From: Elusimicrobiota bacterium
Lineage (GTDB): Bacteria > Elusimicrobiota > Elusimicrobia > UBA1565 > UBA9628
DNA length: 59,931 bases
Direction: 5' to 3'
Assembly: GCA_023249645.1 (NCBI GenBank)
Contig: JAHFCF010000015.1
Location: 1-59,931, forward strand
Shown here: piece by piece, positions 32,816-41,882 of the stretch
Layout: every line of letters begins with the position of its first letter
Position numbering within the stretch: the stretch's first letter is position 1
The notes under the pieces: generated by a model
Databases searched by the model: none
What the model was told of the DNA's origin: nothing
Seen by the model: only the letters and a program-made list of their open reading frames with translations
Translations under genes and position numbers: made by a program

Positions 32816-34561
32816 ATGAATACTTTACAGAACGAGACGGGATTCGCCAAGCGCCTGACGGCGCTGTCCATGTCCTTGTTCATCTTCGCCGGCGCGGCCA
32901 GCCCGGCCGGGGCGCAGAAGCGCCGCGGCGAGCCCGAGGCCAACCCGCAATTCCAATCCCAGGTCCAAGACAATCCCAGCGGCGGGGGGGGAGGCCCGAT
33001 CGAGACTCCCGCGCCGGCCGAGGCGGTGGCAGCCCCGGCGGCTGCCGCGCCTGAAGCCTCCTCTGGCGAGGAAGAAGCGGCCCCGGAGCGCCGCGTCCAG
33101 GAAGTCCAGATCGGCACGGTCAACCGCAGCGCGCGCCGCGCGGCGCCGGCCGCCGTGGGCACCCTGGAGACGCGGGTCACGGTGCGCGTGCACGGCGCGC
33201 CGCTGGCCACCTTCCTGGATACCATCCAGGCCCAGTCCAACGCGAACTTCATCATCCATTCAGGGCTGGAGAGCGAGAAGGTCACGGCGCTGCTGCAGAA
33301 CGTCACGGTGCGCGAGGCTCTCCAGGTGCTCCTGGAGATGAAGGGGCTGAGCTACCACCAGATCGGCAAGAGCAACACCTATGTCGTTCTGCCGCGCGCT
33401 CCGGGAGTGATCAATGTCATCACCCGCGTCTATACCCTTTCCTACATCCCGCTCATGCCCCTGGGCGACGTCGCCCAGGACGAGGCCTCCATCACGCCCA
33501 AGACAAACGCCCAACCGGCCGGCCTGACGGGCGCTCTGGGACAAGGCGGCGGCAAACCGGGAGATCAGGGCGGCACCGTGGCCATCATTGGCGTCATCAA
33601 GAGCATCCTGCACGAGAAGACCGGGCAGATCGCCGTGGATCCCCGCACGAACTCCCTGATCGTGACCGATGTCCCCGAGGTGTTCCCGCAGATCGAACAG
33701 ATCATCTCGGAACTGGATAAAAAGCCCCCGCAGGTCCTCATCGAGGCGCAGATCGTCGAGATCGACTCCACGCGCGACCGGGAACTGGGCTTCGAGTGGG
33801 GTTCCGCCAACGGGGAGCTGGCCTCCTTCACCGGCGGCCAACGCGATACGACCTTTCCCCTCAACCTGCCGAACAAGCTCTCCAACGCCCACTTCTTCGA
33901 CCCGGTCACCAATCTCATCAGCGCCGTTGGTGGAAGCGGCGCCACCAACAACCAAGTCAATGCCACCAACGCGACCTCGAACCTGGTCCTGGGCAACAGC
34001 TTGAAGACCGGCATCCTGGACCTGACCTCCCTCAAGGTGAGCCTGCGGGCCATGGTCTCGCGCTCAGAGGCGAGATTCCTAGGCAAGCCGAAGATCCTCA
34101 CCCTCAACAACAAGAGCGCCATCATCGAGGTCTCCGCCAACCAGGCCGTGGGCATGCAGCTCAACCAGTCGGGCGGCCTGAACGTCGGCAACCAGACCTC
34201 CGTCGCGGAGCGCGTCGATACGGGCCTCAAGCTCAAGGTGACGCCCCAGGTCAACAAGGAAGGCTACATCACCATGCTGGTGCAGCCCAGCTTCACGGAC
34301 GTGACGCAGTCCGACCTCTCGACGGCCAGCAACCCCGTGTTCGACCCCGTCACCCGGGGGGCCTCGGCCCTGGTGCGCATCCGCAACGGCCAGACCCTGG
34401 TCATGGGAGGGCTTCTGCGCTCCACGGAAAACAAGGTGGTGCGCAAGGTGCCGATTTTGGGCTACATCCCCATCATCGGCTGGTTCTTTACCAGCTCCTC
34501 TTCCAGAAAGGTCAATTCAGATCTGGTCATCTTCTTGACGCCCACCATCGTGAATGACTAA
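32816..34561 (+). CDS. pilQ: PilQ-type secretin
   Basis: The 581-residue protein has a signal sequence (FIFAGAASPAGA), an Ala/Pro-rich segment, and a secretin-TonB short N-terminal domain (TFLDTIQAQSNANFIIHSG). An NolW/secretin_N domain is split by a Gly-rich insert, and the secretin core follows (VDPRTNSLIVTDVPEVFPQIEQII; QVLIEAQIVEIDSTRDRELGFEWG). It ends with VPILGYIPIIGWFFTSSSS and FLTPTIVND, the typical end of PilQ/GspD. It forms the outer-membrane pore for the pilus. No pilot lipoprotein is seen nearby. Confidence 0.95.
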   Translation: MNTLQNETGFAKRLTALSMSLFIFAGAASPAGAQKRRGEPEANPQFQSQVQDNPSGGGGGPIETPAPAEAVAAPAAAAPEASSGEEEAAPERRVQEVQIGTVNRSARRAAPAAVGTLETRVTVRVHGAPLATFLDTIQAQSNANFIIHSGLESEKVTALLQNVTVREALQVLLEMKGLSYHQIGKSNTYVVLPRAPGVINVITRVYTLSYIPLMPLGDVAQDEASITPKTNAQPAGLTGALGQGGGKPGDQGGTVAIIGVIKSILHEKTGQIAVDPRTNSLIVTDVPEVFPQIEQIISELDKKPPQVLIEAQIVEIDSTRDRELGFEWGSANGELASFTGGQRDTTFPLNLPNKLSNAHFFDPVTNLISAVGGSGATNNQVNATNATSNLVLGNSLKTGILDLTSLKVSLRAMVSRSEARFLGKPKILTLNNKSAIIEVSANQAVGMQLNQSGGLNVGNQTSVAERVDTGLKLKVTPQVNKEGYITMLVQPSFTDVTQSDLSTASNPVFDPVTRGASALVRIRNGQTLVMGGLLRSTENKVVRKVPILGYIPIIGWFFTSSSSRKVNSDLVIFLTPTIVND

Positions 34562-34576
34562 AGTCTAGGGAACGCC

Positions 34577-36328
34577 ATGCCTCCGAAACTCGAGATAGCC
34601 GAAATCCTGGTCTCCAGCGCCGTCCTCACGGCCCAGCAGAAGGAAAAAGCCCTGCAGGTGGCCGCGGTCTCCAAATGCTCGTTCAGCGAGGCCGTCGTCA
34701 AGCTGGGCTTCGCCACGGACGAGGCCATCGCCATCGCCATCTCCAAGCAGCTCGGCGTCCCCTATGCCTCGCGGGAGAACAAGATCCTCAAGGTGGAGCG
34801 GGGGCAGAATCTGGAGCAGATCGTCCCCGAGGCCTATGCGCGGGACCATTGCGTGCTGCCCCTCTTCCTCGACGACAATGTCCTGGCCGTGGCCATGACC
34901 AACCCCGAGGATATGGTCTTGTCGGAAAACATCAAACTCTTGACCGGCGGACTCGAGATACAGCCCTTTGTGGCCAGCCGCGCGCAGATCCTCAAGGCCA
35001 TCGACGATTTCTACCAGGCCGGAGGCAGCACCATCATCAAAGACACCATGGCCAAGACCGCGGTGCAAGGCGCCTCGGACGTGGAAGTCGTGGACGCGGC
35101 GGAATCGCGCGTCGACCTCGATCAGATGGCCCAGTCGAGCGGCCAAGGGGCGCAGATCATCGCGCTGGTCAACGCCATCCTCAAGCAGGCCATCACCGAG
35201 CGCTGCTCGGACATCCATCTGGAGAATTACGATGAGCGGGTGGTCCTGCGCTTCCGCATCGACGGGGTGCTCTACGAGCGCATGGCTCCGATGAAAAAGG
35301 ACTTTTTGGGCATCGTCTCCCGCATCAAGATCCTCTCCAAGCTCGACATCGCCGAGCGGCGGCTCCCCCAGGACGGGACCTTCGCCGTCAAGGTCCAGAA
35401 CCGGTCCATCGACCTGCGCGTTTCGATCTGCCCCACGGTCTTCGGAGAGAAGGTCGTCATGCGCATCCTGGACAAGGGGGCCGTCGAACTCGACATCGAC
35501 AAGATCGGCTTCGAGCCGCGCCAGAAGCAGGACTTCCTCGCGGCCGCGCGCCTGCCGCATGGGCTCATCTTCCTCACCGGTCCGACGGGATCGGGAAAAA
35601 CCACCACCCTCTATTCGGTCCTCAGCGCCATCAAGACCCCCGAACTGAATTTCATGACCATCGAGGACCCCGTGGAAATCAAGCTGGAAGGCTTGAACCA
35701 GGTCCAGGTGCGCGCGAACATCGGACTCACCTTCGCCTCGGCCCTGCGCTCGTTTCTGCGCCAAGACCCCGATGTCATCCTCGTGGGAGAGGTCCGCGAC
35801 CAGGAAACGTCCCAGACGTGTCTGCGGGCCGCCCTGACGGGCCATCTGGTGCTCTCGACCTTGCACACCAACGACGCCCTCTCCGCCGTGGTGCGCCTCA
35901 TCGATCTCGGCATCGAACCCTTCCTTTTGTCGAACAGTCTGGCCTTGGTGGCCGCCCAGCGCCTGGTGCGCAAGCTCTGCCCCCACTGCAAGAAGCCCCA
36001 CAAGCCTGAACTCAAGGATGTGGACATGTGCGTCAAGGAATCCCTCCTGGACCCTGCGCCGGACCCCGCCAAGCTCGTCTTCTACGAGGCGCGCGGATGC
36101 GACAAATGCGCCCACACAGGCTATGCCGGCCGCATCGCCATCTACGAGATCTTCCGCATCGTCCCGGAGATGCGAGACGTCATCTACAAATATGGCGGCG
36201 ACCTGGGCCGCCTGCGGGAGGCCGCCAACCGGTCCGGCATGTGGAGTCTGCGCTCCAGCGGCTGGCGCAAGGTCCTGGCGGGCGTCACCTCGATCGCCGA
36301 AGTCCTCTCCGTGACCATCGAAGAGTGA
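34577..36328 (+). CDS. pilB: PilB/GspE-type assembly ATPase
   Basis: A 583-residue ATPase. The N-terminal GspE domain is MshEN-like (VKLGFATDEAIAIAISKQLGVPYAS). The core has Walker A GPTGSGKTTTLYS (about residues 334-346), Asp box TIEDPVE, Walker B ILVGEVRDQET and His box LVLSTLHTNDA. A zinc-binding tetracysteine follows (CPHCKKPHKP and CDKCAHTGYAGR). This is the extension motor. No PilT retraction ATPase lies in the window. It follows PilQ by 15 bp. Confidence 0.95.
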   Translation: MPPKLEIAEILVSSAVLTAQQKEKALQVAAVSKCSFSEAVVKLGFATDEAIAIAISKQLGVPYASRENKILKVERGQNLEQIVPEAYARDHCVLPLFLDDNVLAVAMTNPEDMVLSENIKLLTGGLEIQPFVASRAQILKAIDDFYQAGGSTIIKDTMAKTAVQGASDVEVVDAAESRVDLDQMAQSSGQGAQIIALVNAILKQAITERCSDIHLENYDERVVLRFRIDGVLYERMAPMKKDFLGIVSRIKILSKLDIAERRLPQDGTFAVKVQNRSIDLRVSICPTVFGEKVVMRILDKGAVELDIDKIGFEPRQKQDFLAAARLPHGLIFLTGPTGSGKTTTLYSVLSAIKTPELNFMTIEDPVEIKLEGLNQVQVRANIGLTFASALRSFLRQDPDVILVGEVRDQETSQTCLRAALTGHLVLSTLHTNDALSAVVRLIDLGIEPFLLSNSLALVAAQRLVRKLCPHCKKPHKPELKDVDMCVKESLLDPAPDPAKLVFYEARGCDKCAHTGYAGRIAIYEIFRIVPEMRDVIYKYGGDLGRLREAANRSGMWSLRSSGWRKVLAGVTSIAEVLSVTIEE

Positions 36329-36332
36329 CCGA

Positions 36333-36361
36333 TTGACAAAGGACTGCCGCCCTGTTAAACT
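36333..36361 (+). promoter_or_regulatory. promoter before pilC inside the pilus operon
   Basis: TTGACA (36333-36338) and TAAACT (36356-36361) are separated by 17 bp, a near-consensus vegetative promoter. The ATG of pilC lies only 9 bp after the -10 element, so the transcript would have a leader of about 0-3 bases. It may raise expression of pilC and the pilins over the assembly genes. Confidence 0.55.
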
Positions 36362-36370
36362 GTAACCATC

Positions 36371-37588
36371 ATGGCGCAATTCAATTACATCGTGCAGGAT
36401 AGCCGGGGAGAATCCTCCTCCGGCGCCCTCGATGCCAATGATGAGAACGAGGCCATCAGCCTTCTCCAGGGCAAGGGTTATTTCATCCTTTCCATCTCCG
36501 CGGTCCGCGCCGCTCACGCCGCCTCAGGCCTGGCGCACTCCTCCGGGAAGGTCGCCGCGCGCGACCTGATCTTCTTCGCCGAGCAGCTCTCGACCTTGCT
36601 CAACGGCGGCATCCCCCTCGTGAGAGCCCTTTCTCTCTTGGGCGAGCATTCCTCATCCAAAGGGATGCATGGCGCCCTGGCCCAGGTCACCAAGGATGTT
36701 GCCGGCGGCATGGCTCTTTACAAGGCCCTGGAGCGCCATCCCAAGATCTTCGACAACCTCTGGGTCTCCCTGGTCCAGGCCGGCGAGATGGGAGGCCAGC
36801 TTCCCAAAGTCCTCAAGCAGATCTCCTCCTATCTGACCACCCAGGCGGAGTTGAAAGGGAAGATCGTCACGGCCATGGCCTATCCGGCGGTCCTGGCCTT
36901 CTTCTCCACGGGGGTCCTGGCCTTCTTCATCATCAAGATCGTGCCGACTTTCGCCAAGATATTCGCCGATTTCAAGATCACGCTCCCGCCGCTGACGCTG
37001 GCCATCATCATGATCTCAAATCTCCTGGTGCACAATCTGGCGCCGATGGTCTTCGTCACCGCGGTCCTGTGGTTCCTCTGGAACGCCTACGCCTCCACGG
37101 AGGCCGGCAAAGCGACCAAATGGAACCTGATCTTCAGCGCTCCGTTCTTCGGCCCTTTCATCAAGAACATGCTGATGGAGCGCCTCTTGACCTCGCTGTC
37201 CACCCTGATCGAGAGCGGCGTGAGCATCCTCAACGCCATCGCGGTCTTGGAGGGGATCTTCGGCAACAACATCATCTTCCAGCGCATGCTGCGCTCGGTC
37301 CGCAATGACGTGACCGGCGGGAAATCCATCTCCGCGGCCTTCAAAAAGACGGGGGTCGTTCCGCCCCTGGTCACCGAGATGATGTTCATGGGAGAGGAGT
37401 CAGGCAAGCTTCCGGACATGCTGGCGACGCTCTCGGCCTTCTACCGGGAACAGGTCGACCAGTTCACGCGGCGCTTCACGGCCATCATCGACCCCATCCT
37501 CGTGGTCGGCATCGGAGGCGTGGTCGGGGTCATCGTCTTGTCGGTCTTCCTGCCCATCTTCAAGCTGGCGACCATGGGGGGACGATGA
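36371..37588 (+). CDS. pilC: PilC/GspF-type inner-membrane platform protein
   Basis: The 405-residue protein has two copies of the T2SSF domain: FFAEQLSTLLNGGIPLVRALSLL at about 67-90, and MERLLTSLSTLIESGVSILNAIAVL in the second half. There are three membrane segments, the first near AVLAFFSTGVLAFFIIKIVPTF. The C-terminus (DPILVVGIGGVVGVIVLSVFLPIFKL) matches the family end. It is the platform turned by PilB. It overlaps the first prepilin by 4 bp. Confidence 0.95.
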   Translation: MAQFNYIVQDSRGESSSGALDANDENEAISLLQGKGYFILSISAVRAAHAASGLAHSSGKVAARDLIFFAEQLSTLLNGGIPLVRALSLLGEHSSSKGMHGALAQVTKDVAGGMALYKALERHPKIFDNLWVSLVQAGEMGGQLPKVLKQISSYLTTQAELKGKIVTAMAYPAVLAFFSTGVLAFFIIKIVPTFAKIFADFKITLPPLTLAIIMISNLLVHNLAPMVFVTAVLWFLWNAYASTEAGKATKWNLIFSAPFFGPFIKNMLMERLLTSLSTLIESGVSILNAIAVLEGIFGNNIIFQRMLRSVRNDVTGGKSISAAFKKTGVVPPLVTEMMFMGEESGKLPDMLATLSAFYREQVDQFTRRFTAIIDPILVVGIGGVVGVIVLSVFLPIFKLATMGGR

Positions 37589-38148
37589 CGATCCGCTCTC
37601 GCCGAGGATTCACCCTCGTCGAATTGATCGTGGTCATCCTGATCGTCGGCATCCTGGCCGCCCTCGCCATCCCCAACTACACGCAATCCATGGAAACCAG
37701 CAAGGCCCAGGGCGCCGTGGGCCTAGTGAACATGGCGGGAGCAGCCAATCGGATGTACGCTCTGGACCACCCCGTCGCTGGCTTGTCCACTTACACGGCA
37801 GGGCCCATCAACAACGCCTGCAACACAAAATGCTGCTATGGAGCCGCCGGCTGCGCCACCCTGATCGCCGATCCCTGCAATCTGATCGCCTGCAAGTATA
37901 TGGCCGCTGACGATTGGCTCAACAAGCCCTATCTCGTGGCCGCCATAAACCCGACACTCGGGACCTGCGCTTTAGCTCCAGTGCCAGGAACGGCGAGCGT
38001 TGCCTGCGTGAAGCGCAACCTCTCGTCTGGGAACTACCAGAACTGGGGCTACTACATGAACAATACGGGCACTATTTACTGTTATCCAGGCGCGGGCACC
38101 GCCAGTCCTCCTTGCGGCGGCAACAATCCTCCCGCGCCCGTGCGTTGA
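37585..38148 (+). CDS. type IV prepilin, probable major pilin (Cys-rich)
   Basis: The 187-residue protein starts with a short basic leader and GFTLVELIVVILIVGILAALAIPNY, the type III signal cleaved by prepilin peptidase after Gly with Glu5 conserved. The ectodomain has ten cysteines (for example NTKCCYGAAGC and PCNLIACKY) and many Asn/Gly/Pro residues, unusual for a pilin and suggesting several disulfides. It ends with a Gly/Pro tail. It is the longest-conserved pilin of the four here and follows pilC directly, so I take it as the major subunit; this is inference. No prepilin peptidase gene is in the window. Confidence 0.88.
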   Translation: MTIRSRRGFTLVELIVVILIVGILAALAIPNYTQSMETSKAQGAVGLVNMAGAANRMYALDHPVAGLSTYTAGPINNACNTKCCYGAAGCATLIADPCNLIACKYMAADDWLNKPYLVAAINPTLGTCALAPVPGTASVACVKRNLSSGNYQNWGYYMNNTGTIYCYPGAGTASPPCGGNNPPAPVR

Positions 38149-38155
38149 AAGGTCC

Positions 38156-38617
38156 ATGAAAGTACGCCTCGCGGCGAGGAAGGGCTTCACCCTCATCGAG
38201 GTGGTCGTCTCCATGCTCCTCTCGGCCGTCATGATCAGCGCGGTATTCAGCGTGGCCCTGAGCAGCAAGCAGACCAGCGCCCGCAGCGACCGCCGACTCG
38301 CCGCAGCCCAGGCCGCCCAATCCATGATGCAGCGGCTCAAGAACTACGTGACCAGCGATCCCGCCTCCATCGCCATTCTGGGGCCGACGCCGCGCCCGGG
38401 CGCGGCGAGCTGGTATCTGAACAATCCGCCATCCGTCGTGGACAGCCTCGGCGACGTCTATGCGCTCCAGCCTGGGACGCACATCATCACGGGAACGGCT
38501 ACCGATGTCATCCCCACCGCTCTTGCCGCCTACGGCGGGAAGGTCACCTACGTCGTCGCCGCGGCACCCAACAGCCAGCTGACCATCACGGTCTCCGCCT
38601 CCTGGAACGAGCCATGA
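38156..38617 (+). CDS. minor prepilin (GspI/PilV-like)
   Basis: The 153-residue protein opens with MKVRLAARKGFTLIEVVVSMLLSAVMISAVFSVAL, a prepilin leader and helix with Glu5. The ectodomain is short (KNYVTSDPASIAILGPTPRPG; VTYVVAAAPNSQLTITVSASW) and lacks cysteines. It sits 7 bp after the major pilin and overlaps the next prepilin by 4 bp. Minor pilins of this type start pilus assembly at the tip. Confidence 0.85.
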   Translation: MKVRLAARKGFTLIEVVVSMLLSAVMISAVFSVALSSKQTSARSDRRLAAAQAAQSMMQRLKNYVTSDPASIAILGPTPRPGAASWYLNNPPSVVDSLGDVYALQPGTHIITGTATDVIPTALAAYGGKVTYVVAAAPNSQLTITVSASWNEP

Positions 38618-39270
38618 GACCGCGCCGCGGCTTCACCCTCCTCGAATTGATCGTCGCGATGACGCTTTCCAGCTTCGTGCTCGTCGGCATCGTGACCGTG
38701 GCCGCGCAGATGATGCGCTCCCAGATCGAAAGCTCGGATAAGGGCGAGGTCACGGGCTGGACCCTGATCGGCCTCAACCGGATGAACAAGGAGCTTCAGG
38801 ACGCCAACTACCTCGCCGCGCCTAATGCAGGCGGGGGAGCCGTCATCAGCGGTTGCATCAACTATTCCATGCTGATGAACAACGGGGCCGGCGGGCCCAT
38901 CAATGCCGCGCTGCCCACCACCGCATTCTATTATTGCGTCAACCCGGCCGTAAACTGCGGCCAGCCAGGAGTATCCTGCAACCTGTTGCGCTACTACAAT
39001 GACGGGGTTGGCATCGCTTGTCCCATCGCGCCTACCTGCGGCAATGCGGCGTACGGACTCAATCCGGTGGAGGTGGTTTCCCGATACGTCTCCCAGATCC
39101 AGACACCCGCCGTGCTCCCCTATTTCCAGCGCGCCAACGATGTCGGCGGCATCGCGCTCAACTTCAATGTGGGCACCACGTCCCCGAGCGCCAACAGGCC
39201 CAATCCGGTCTTCCTCACGATCTCGACAAAGATCAAGATGAACAAGCAGTACGGCAACACAACGGACTGA
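38614..39270 (+). CDS. minor prepilin (PilW/GspJ-like)
   Basis: A 218-residue protein with the prepilin signal RRGFTLLELIVAMTLSSFVLVGIVTVA. Its ectodomain is larger and carries six cysteines (ISGCINYS, YYCVNPAVNCGQPGVSC, CPIAPTCGN). PilW/GspJ-type subunits have a similar size and lie at this operon position. Its stop overlaps the start of the next gene (ATGA). Confidence 0.85.
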   Translation: MRPRRGFTLLELIVAMTLSSFVLVGIVTVAAQMMRSQIESSDKGEVTGWTLIGLNRMNKELQDANYLAAPNAGGGAVISGCINYSMLMNNGAGGPINAALPTTAFYYCVNPAVNCGQPGVSCNLLRYYNDGVGIACPIAPTCGNAAYGLNPVEVVSRYVSQIQTPAVLPYFQRANDVGGIALNFNVGTTSPSANRPNPVFLTISTKIKMNKQYGNTTD

Positions 39271-39629
39271 TGAAGAAAAAAGGCTCGGTCCTCATCCAGG
39301 TGCTGGTGACCGCCATGATCGTCGCCGTCATCGCCGCCGGGATCATCCAGGTGGTGCTCATGCGGGGCACGATCCAGGCGCGCACGGAACAGGGCGCCGG
39401 AGCTCGCCAGCAGGCGGAGGGGACTCTCAACACCATCATGACGGCATGGAATCTGGCCAACAACACCTGCGTCGACGCGCCCGGGCTCGTCCGCACGGGC
39501 GGGCCGGGAGGCTGCAGCTGCAGCTATACGGCCGCCAATGGAACGACCGCCTGCGCCGGCACGGGCTGCAATCCTCCGCTGGGGACCAACCCCTGCGCGG
39601 TCAGCATCACCGCCCCCCTGCCGCAGTGA
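39270..39629 (+). CDS. small PilX/GspK-like pseudopilin
   Basis: The 119-residue product starts with MKKKGSVLIQVLVTAMIVAVIAAGIIQVVL: a basic leader, Gly, and a hydrophobic helix lacking Glu at position 5, as in PilX/GspK, which cap the fibre. The remainder has six cysteines (CVDAPG, GGCSCSY, TACAGTGCNPP, PCAVS). ATG overlaps the previous stop (ATGA), and its own stop overlaps the GTG of hpnK (GTGA), so the hopanoid gene is coupled to the pilus operon. It is short for PilX, but no frameshift is evident. Confidence 0.75.
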   Translation: MKKKGSVLIQVLVTAMIVAVIAAGIIQVVLMRGTIQARTEQGAGARQQAEGTLNTIMTAWNLANNTCVDAPGLVRTGGPGGCSCSYTAANGTTACAGTGCNPPLGTNPCAVSITAPLPQ

Positions 39630-40423
39630 ACGCCCACCTTCTCATCACGACGGCCGACGATTTCGGCGCCAGCGTCGAGGTCAACGAAGCCGTCGTCTCG
39701 GCTTTTCAAGACGGTATTTTAAGATTCGCCAGCCTCATGGTGGACGCTCCGGCGGCACAGGATGCCGTGGCCCTGGCCAAGGCCAATCCCGGCTTGGGCG
39801 TCGGCATCCATCTCGTTCTGGCCCAAGAGAGTCCTGCCCGCTGGGGCCTTCGTCTCCTGCATGATCGTGAAGAACGCCGACGCCTAGATCACCTCATCTC
39901 CGGGCAAATCGAGAGATTCCTAGCCTGCGGCCTCAACCCCACTCATCTCGACAGCCATTTCAATGCCCATGTCCATCCCATGGTTTTCCCTGTTTTAGCA
40001 CGGCTGGCCAAACACTACGACATCCCGCGCGTCCGCTGGCCCGCCGGCGAGCTGGGACCATGCCTGGCCTATGAGCGCAAATCCCTCCTGCCAAGGATCG
40101 CTTTGGCCGGAGTCTATGGCGCTTTGGGGTTGGCCCAACGAAGGTCCATGCGGGGCTTGAACGTCACCCGGGCCTTCGGGATGCTGCGTTCAGGCTTGAT
40201 GACCGAGGACTATGTTCAATGGCTCATCCGGCATCTGCCCGAGGGGACGACCGAGATCTATTTCCATCCATCCGCCGATCCGGGCTCGCAAGTCCAGGAA
40301 TGCCCCACCCCGACGCACGCCACTGTCACAGAGCTTCAAACGCTCAAGAGTCCGCGCGTGCGGCGGGCGCTTGAGGAGGAACACGTGGGATTGGTCGAGG
40401 CTGTCGGAGCCGCCCGGCCCTGA
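39626..40423 (+). CDS. hpnK: ChbG/HpnK-family deacetylase (hopanoid tail modification)
   Basis: Start is GTG at 39626, overlapping the stop of the preceding pseudopilin; this gives NAHLLITTADDFGASVEVNEAV as the N-terminus, the standard metal-binding start of YdjC/ChbG/HpnK proteins. Further motifs are GVGIHLVLAQ and THLDSHFNAHVHPMVFPVL, the His-rich metal site. In hopanoid synthesis HpnK removes the acetyl group from the GlcNAc that HpnI adds to bacteriohopanetetrol. The 265-residue size fits. Three other hpn genes lie 2.6-6 kb away on the opposite strand, which supports this over a general chitooligosaccharide role. Confidence 0.82.
   Translation: MNAHLLITTADDFGASVEVNEAVVSAFQDGILRFASLMVDAPAAQDAVALAKANPGLGVGIHLVLAQESPARWGLRLLHDREERRRLDHLISGQIERFLACGLNPTHLDSHFNAHVHPMVFPVLARLAKHYDIPRVRWPAGELGPCLAYERKSLLPRIALAGVYGALGLAQRRSMRGLNVTRAFGMLRSGLMTEDYVQWLIRHLPEGTTEIYFHPSADPGSQVQECPTPTHATVTELQTLKSPRVRRALEEEHVGLVEAVGAARP
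40342..40382 (+). repeat. 41-bp imperfect direct repeat, left copy (in the 3' end of hpnK)
   Basis: The sequence GCTCAAGA...GAGGAAC inside hpnK matches 41885-41925 at 37 of 41 positions in the same orientation. The two copies flank the AAA ATPase gene. This is the pattern left when an element enters the 3' end of a gene and brings a replacement end. Confidence 0.6.
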
Positions 40424-40600
40424 AAATTCAGAATCCGCCGCGTGGGCGTGATTCATCTCCAGCAATTATGGATGGAAGCCCACCGCCCGCCCTGCCCAAT
40501 ATCGCACGGAACAGTGCAAGTACAGCCAGCAGACCATTGGTCTCCACCGGAGCCACCAAGCCCGAAAATATTCAAGAGCCTACAAACTTCTTCGAGAGCT

Positions 40601-41803
40601 TCAGCTGCGACCTTGGTCGCCAGTCGCACCCTTAACGGCCAACGGATAATTCCTGCGCATGTAATCGTCGAACATGGGAACCGTAAAGTCGGTTAAGGCA
40701 TGCGACGGGGCGTAGATATGCCCCTTGCTGATAAGGCGGCTGCGGCTGGGAGCGACGGTCGTCGCTGATTTGTCGAGCGCGTCGGCGATATCGCTGGTCT
40801 TGTAAGGTCCGGATCCCAGCGAGGCCATCGCGGCCAAGTACTGTTTCTGCGCGGGGGTGGCCCTGTCGATGCGGACGCGGAAGAAATTTTCGTCGAGCTG
40901 CGCCAGGACGTTGGCTTTGGCCGCGGCCACGTCGCGCGCGGTGATTCTCGGACCGGCGGAAAGATTCCAGACATGCGTCCCGTACTCCTGGAGAAAATAT
41001 GGATAGCCTTTGGTGAACTCGATGATGGCCTGCGTGGCGGCTGGGTCGTAGCGGACGCCCTGTTCGCGCGCGGGCTGTTCTAAAGCGGCTTTGGCGTCTT
41101 CTGAAGAGAGCTTCCCGATGGGGGGAAAATCGAACAGCCTCTCGGCGTAGGATTTAGCCTCTCCCGCGAGTTTTGGCAGTTGGGGCAGACCGGCTCCGAC
41201 AACGGCCAGAGGCAGCGACTTCTGCATGACCTGATGGGCAGCGGAAATGAGGGCTTCGAAATCCTTCGGGGGCAAGCACTGCACCTCGTCCAGGAGGAAT
41301 ATCACTCCGCTGTGGCGCTCTTTGGCCGCCTCTCCAAGCGCGACGAAAAGGTCCGAGAGGTCCTCGCTGAATATCCCAGAATCGGCTGTGCCGCGCAGCG
41401 CCTCGATGTTGAGGCCGAGCTCGTAGCCTTCCGGCGTCTTGACGTTGAACGCCTTGAGGACTCCGACCGCTCGCCAAGCCGCGTCTCGGACTTTTTCCTT
41501 GACGTCGAGAGAAAGGATGATCCTGCGGGCCATGCGCGCGATGGTTTCCTTGAAATGGGTCTCGTGCGTAATCTCGGTCTGGCCGGTGCGAAAGCCCGCG
41601 CTTTCCGCCAGATCGCGGAATTTATTGAGGAGCACGGTTTTTCCGACCCCGCGCAGGCCGATGACCAGCAGGCTTTTGGCCGATCTGCCGACGCGCAGGC
41701 GCTCGACGAGCACTTGAAACGCCGTGATCTGGGCGTCGCGGCCGGTCAACGCGGGGGGCCGCGAGCCGGCACCTGGTGTGTAGGGATTTGTGATGGGGTT
41801 CAT
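40601..41803 (-). CDS. AAA family ATPase with C-terminal winged-helix region (archaeal ATPase-like)
   Basis: Start 41803 (MNPITNPYTPGAGSRPPALTGRD) is preferred, since the promoter lies immediately before it. The 400-residue protein shows Walker A IGLRGVGKTVLL, Walker B VIFLLDEVQCLP, sensor region LPLAVVGAGLPQLP, and a C-terminal part resembling a winged helix (DIADALDKSATTVAPSRSRLISKGHIY). Such ATPases are common, patchily distributed, and often seen in mobile contexts; their role is unknown. It sits between copies of the hpnK 3' end, which indicates insertion. The 177 bp to hpnK hold nothing I recognise. Confidence 0.82.
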   Translation of the reverse strand: MNPITNPYTPGAGSRPPALTGRDAQITAFQVLVERLRVGRSAKSLLVIGLRGVGKTVLLNKFRDLAESAGFRTGQTEITHETHFKETIARMARRIILSLDVKEKVRDAAWRAVGVLKAFNVKTPEGYELGLNIEALRGTADSGIFSEDLSDLFVALGEAAKERHSGVIFLLDEVQCLPPKDFEALISAAHQVMQKSLPLAVVGAGLPQLPKLAGEAKSYAERLFDFPPIGKLSSEDAKAALEQPAREQGVRYDPAATQAIIEFTKGYPYFLQEYGTHVWNLSAGPRITARDVAAAKANVLAQLDENFFRVRIDRATPAQKQYLAAMASLGSGPYKTSDIADALDKSATTVAPSRSRLISKGHIYAPSHALTDFTVPMFDDYMRRNYPLAVKGATGDQGRS

Positions 41804-41810
41804 TGGAACG

Positions 41811-41838
41811 AATATAGCAAATTTACCGTGTTTATCAA
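41811..41838 (-). promoter_or_regulatory. promoter of the AAA ATPase gene, apparently leaderless
   Basis: On the minus strand TTGATA (41838-41833) and TATATT (41816-41811) are 16 bp apart. Seven bases separate the -10 hexamer from the ATG at 41803, so the transcript should start at or next to the start codon. No Shine-Dalgarno sequence is present. Confidence 0.55.
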
Positions 41839-41882
41839 AATCTGTTAAAGTCGAGTAAACTTGATATAAACGAAACTCCACA

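Noticed and set aside
34565..36517. 650-codon frame antisense to pilB
   Set aside because: It has no start context or family motif and mirrors a certain PilB gene; long antisense frames are common at this GC content.
40424..40600. Possible small gene or RNA between hpnK and the AAA ATPase
   Set aside because: No convincing frame, ribosome site or stable hairpin was seen.
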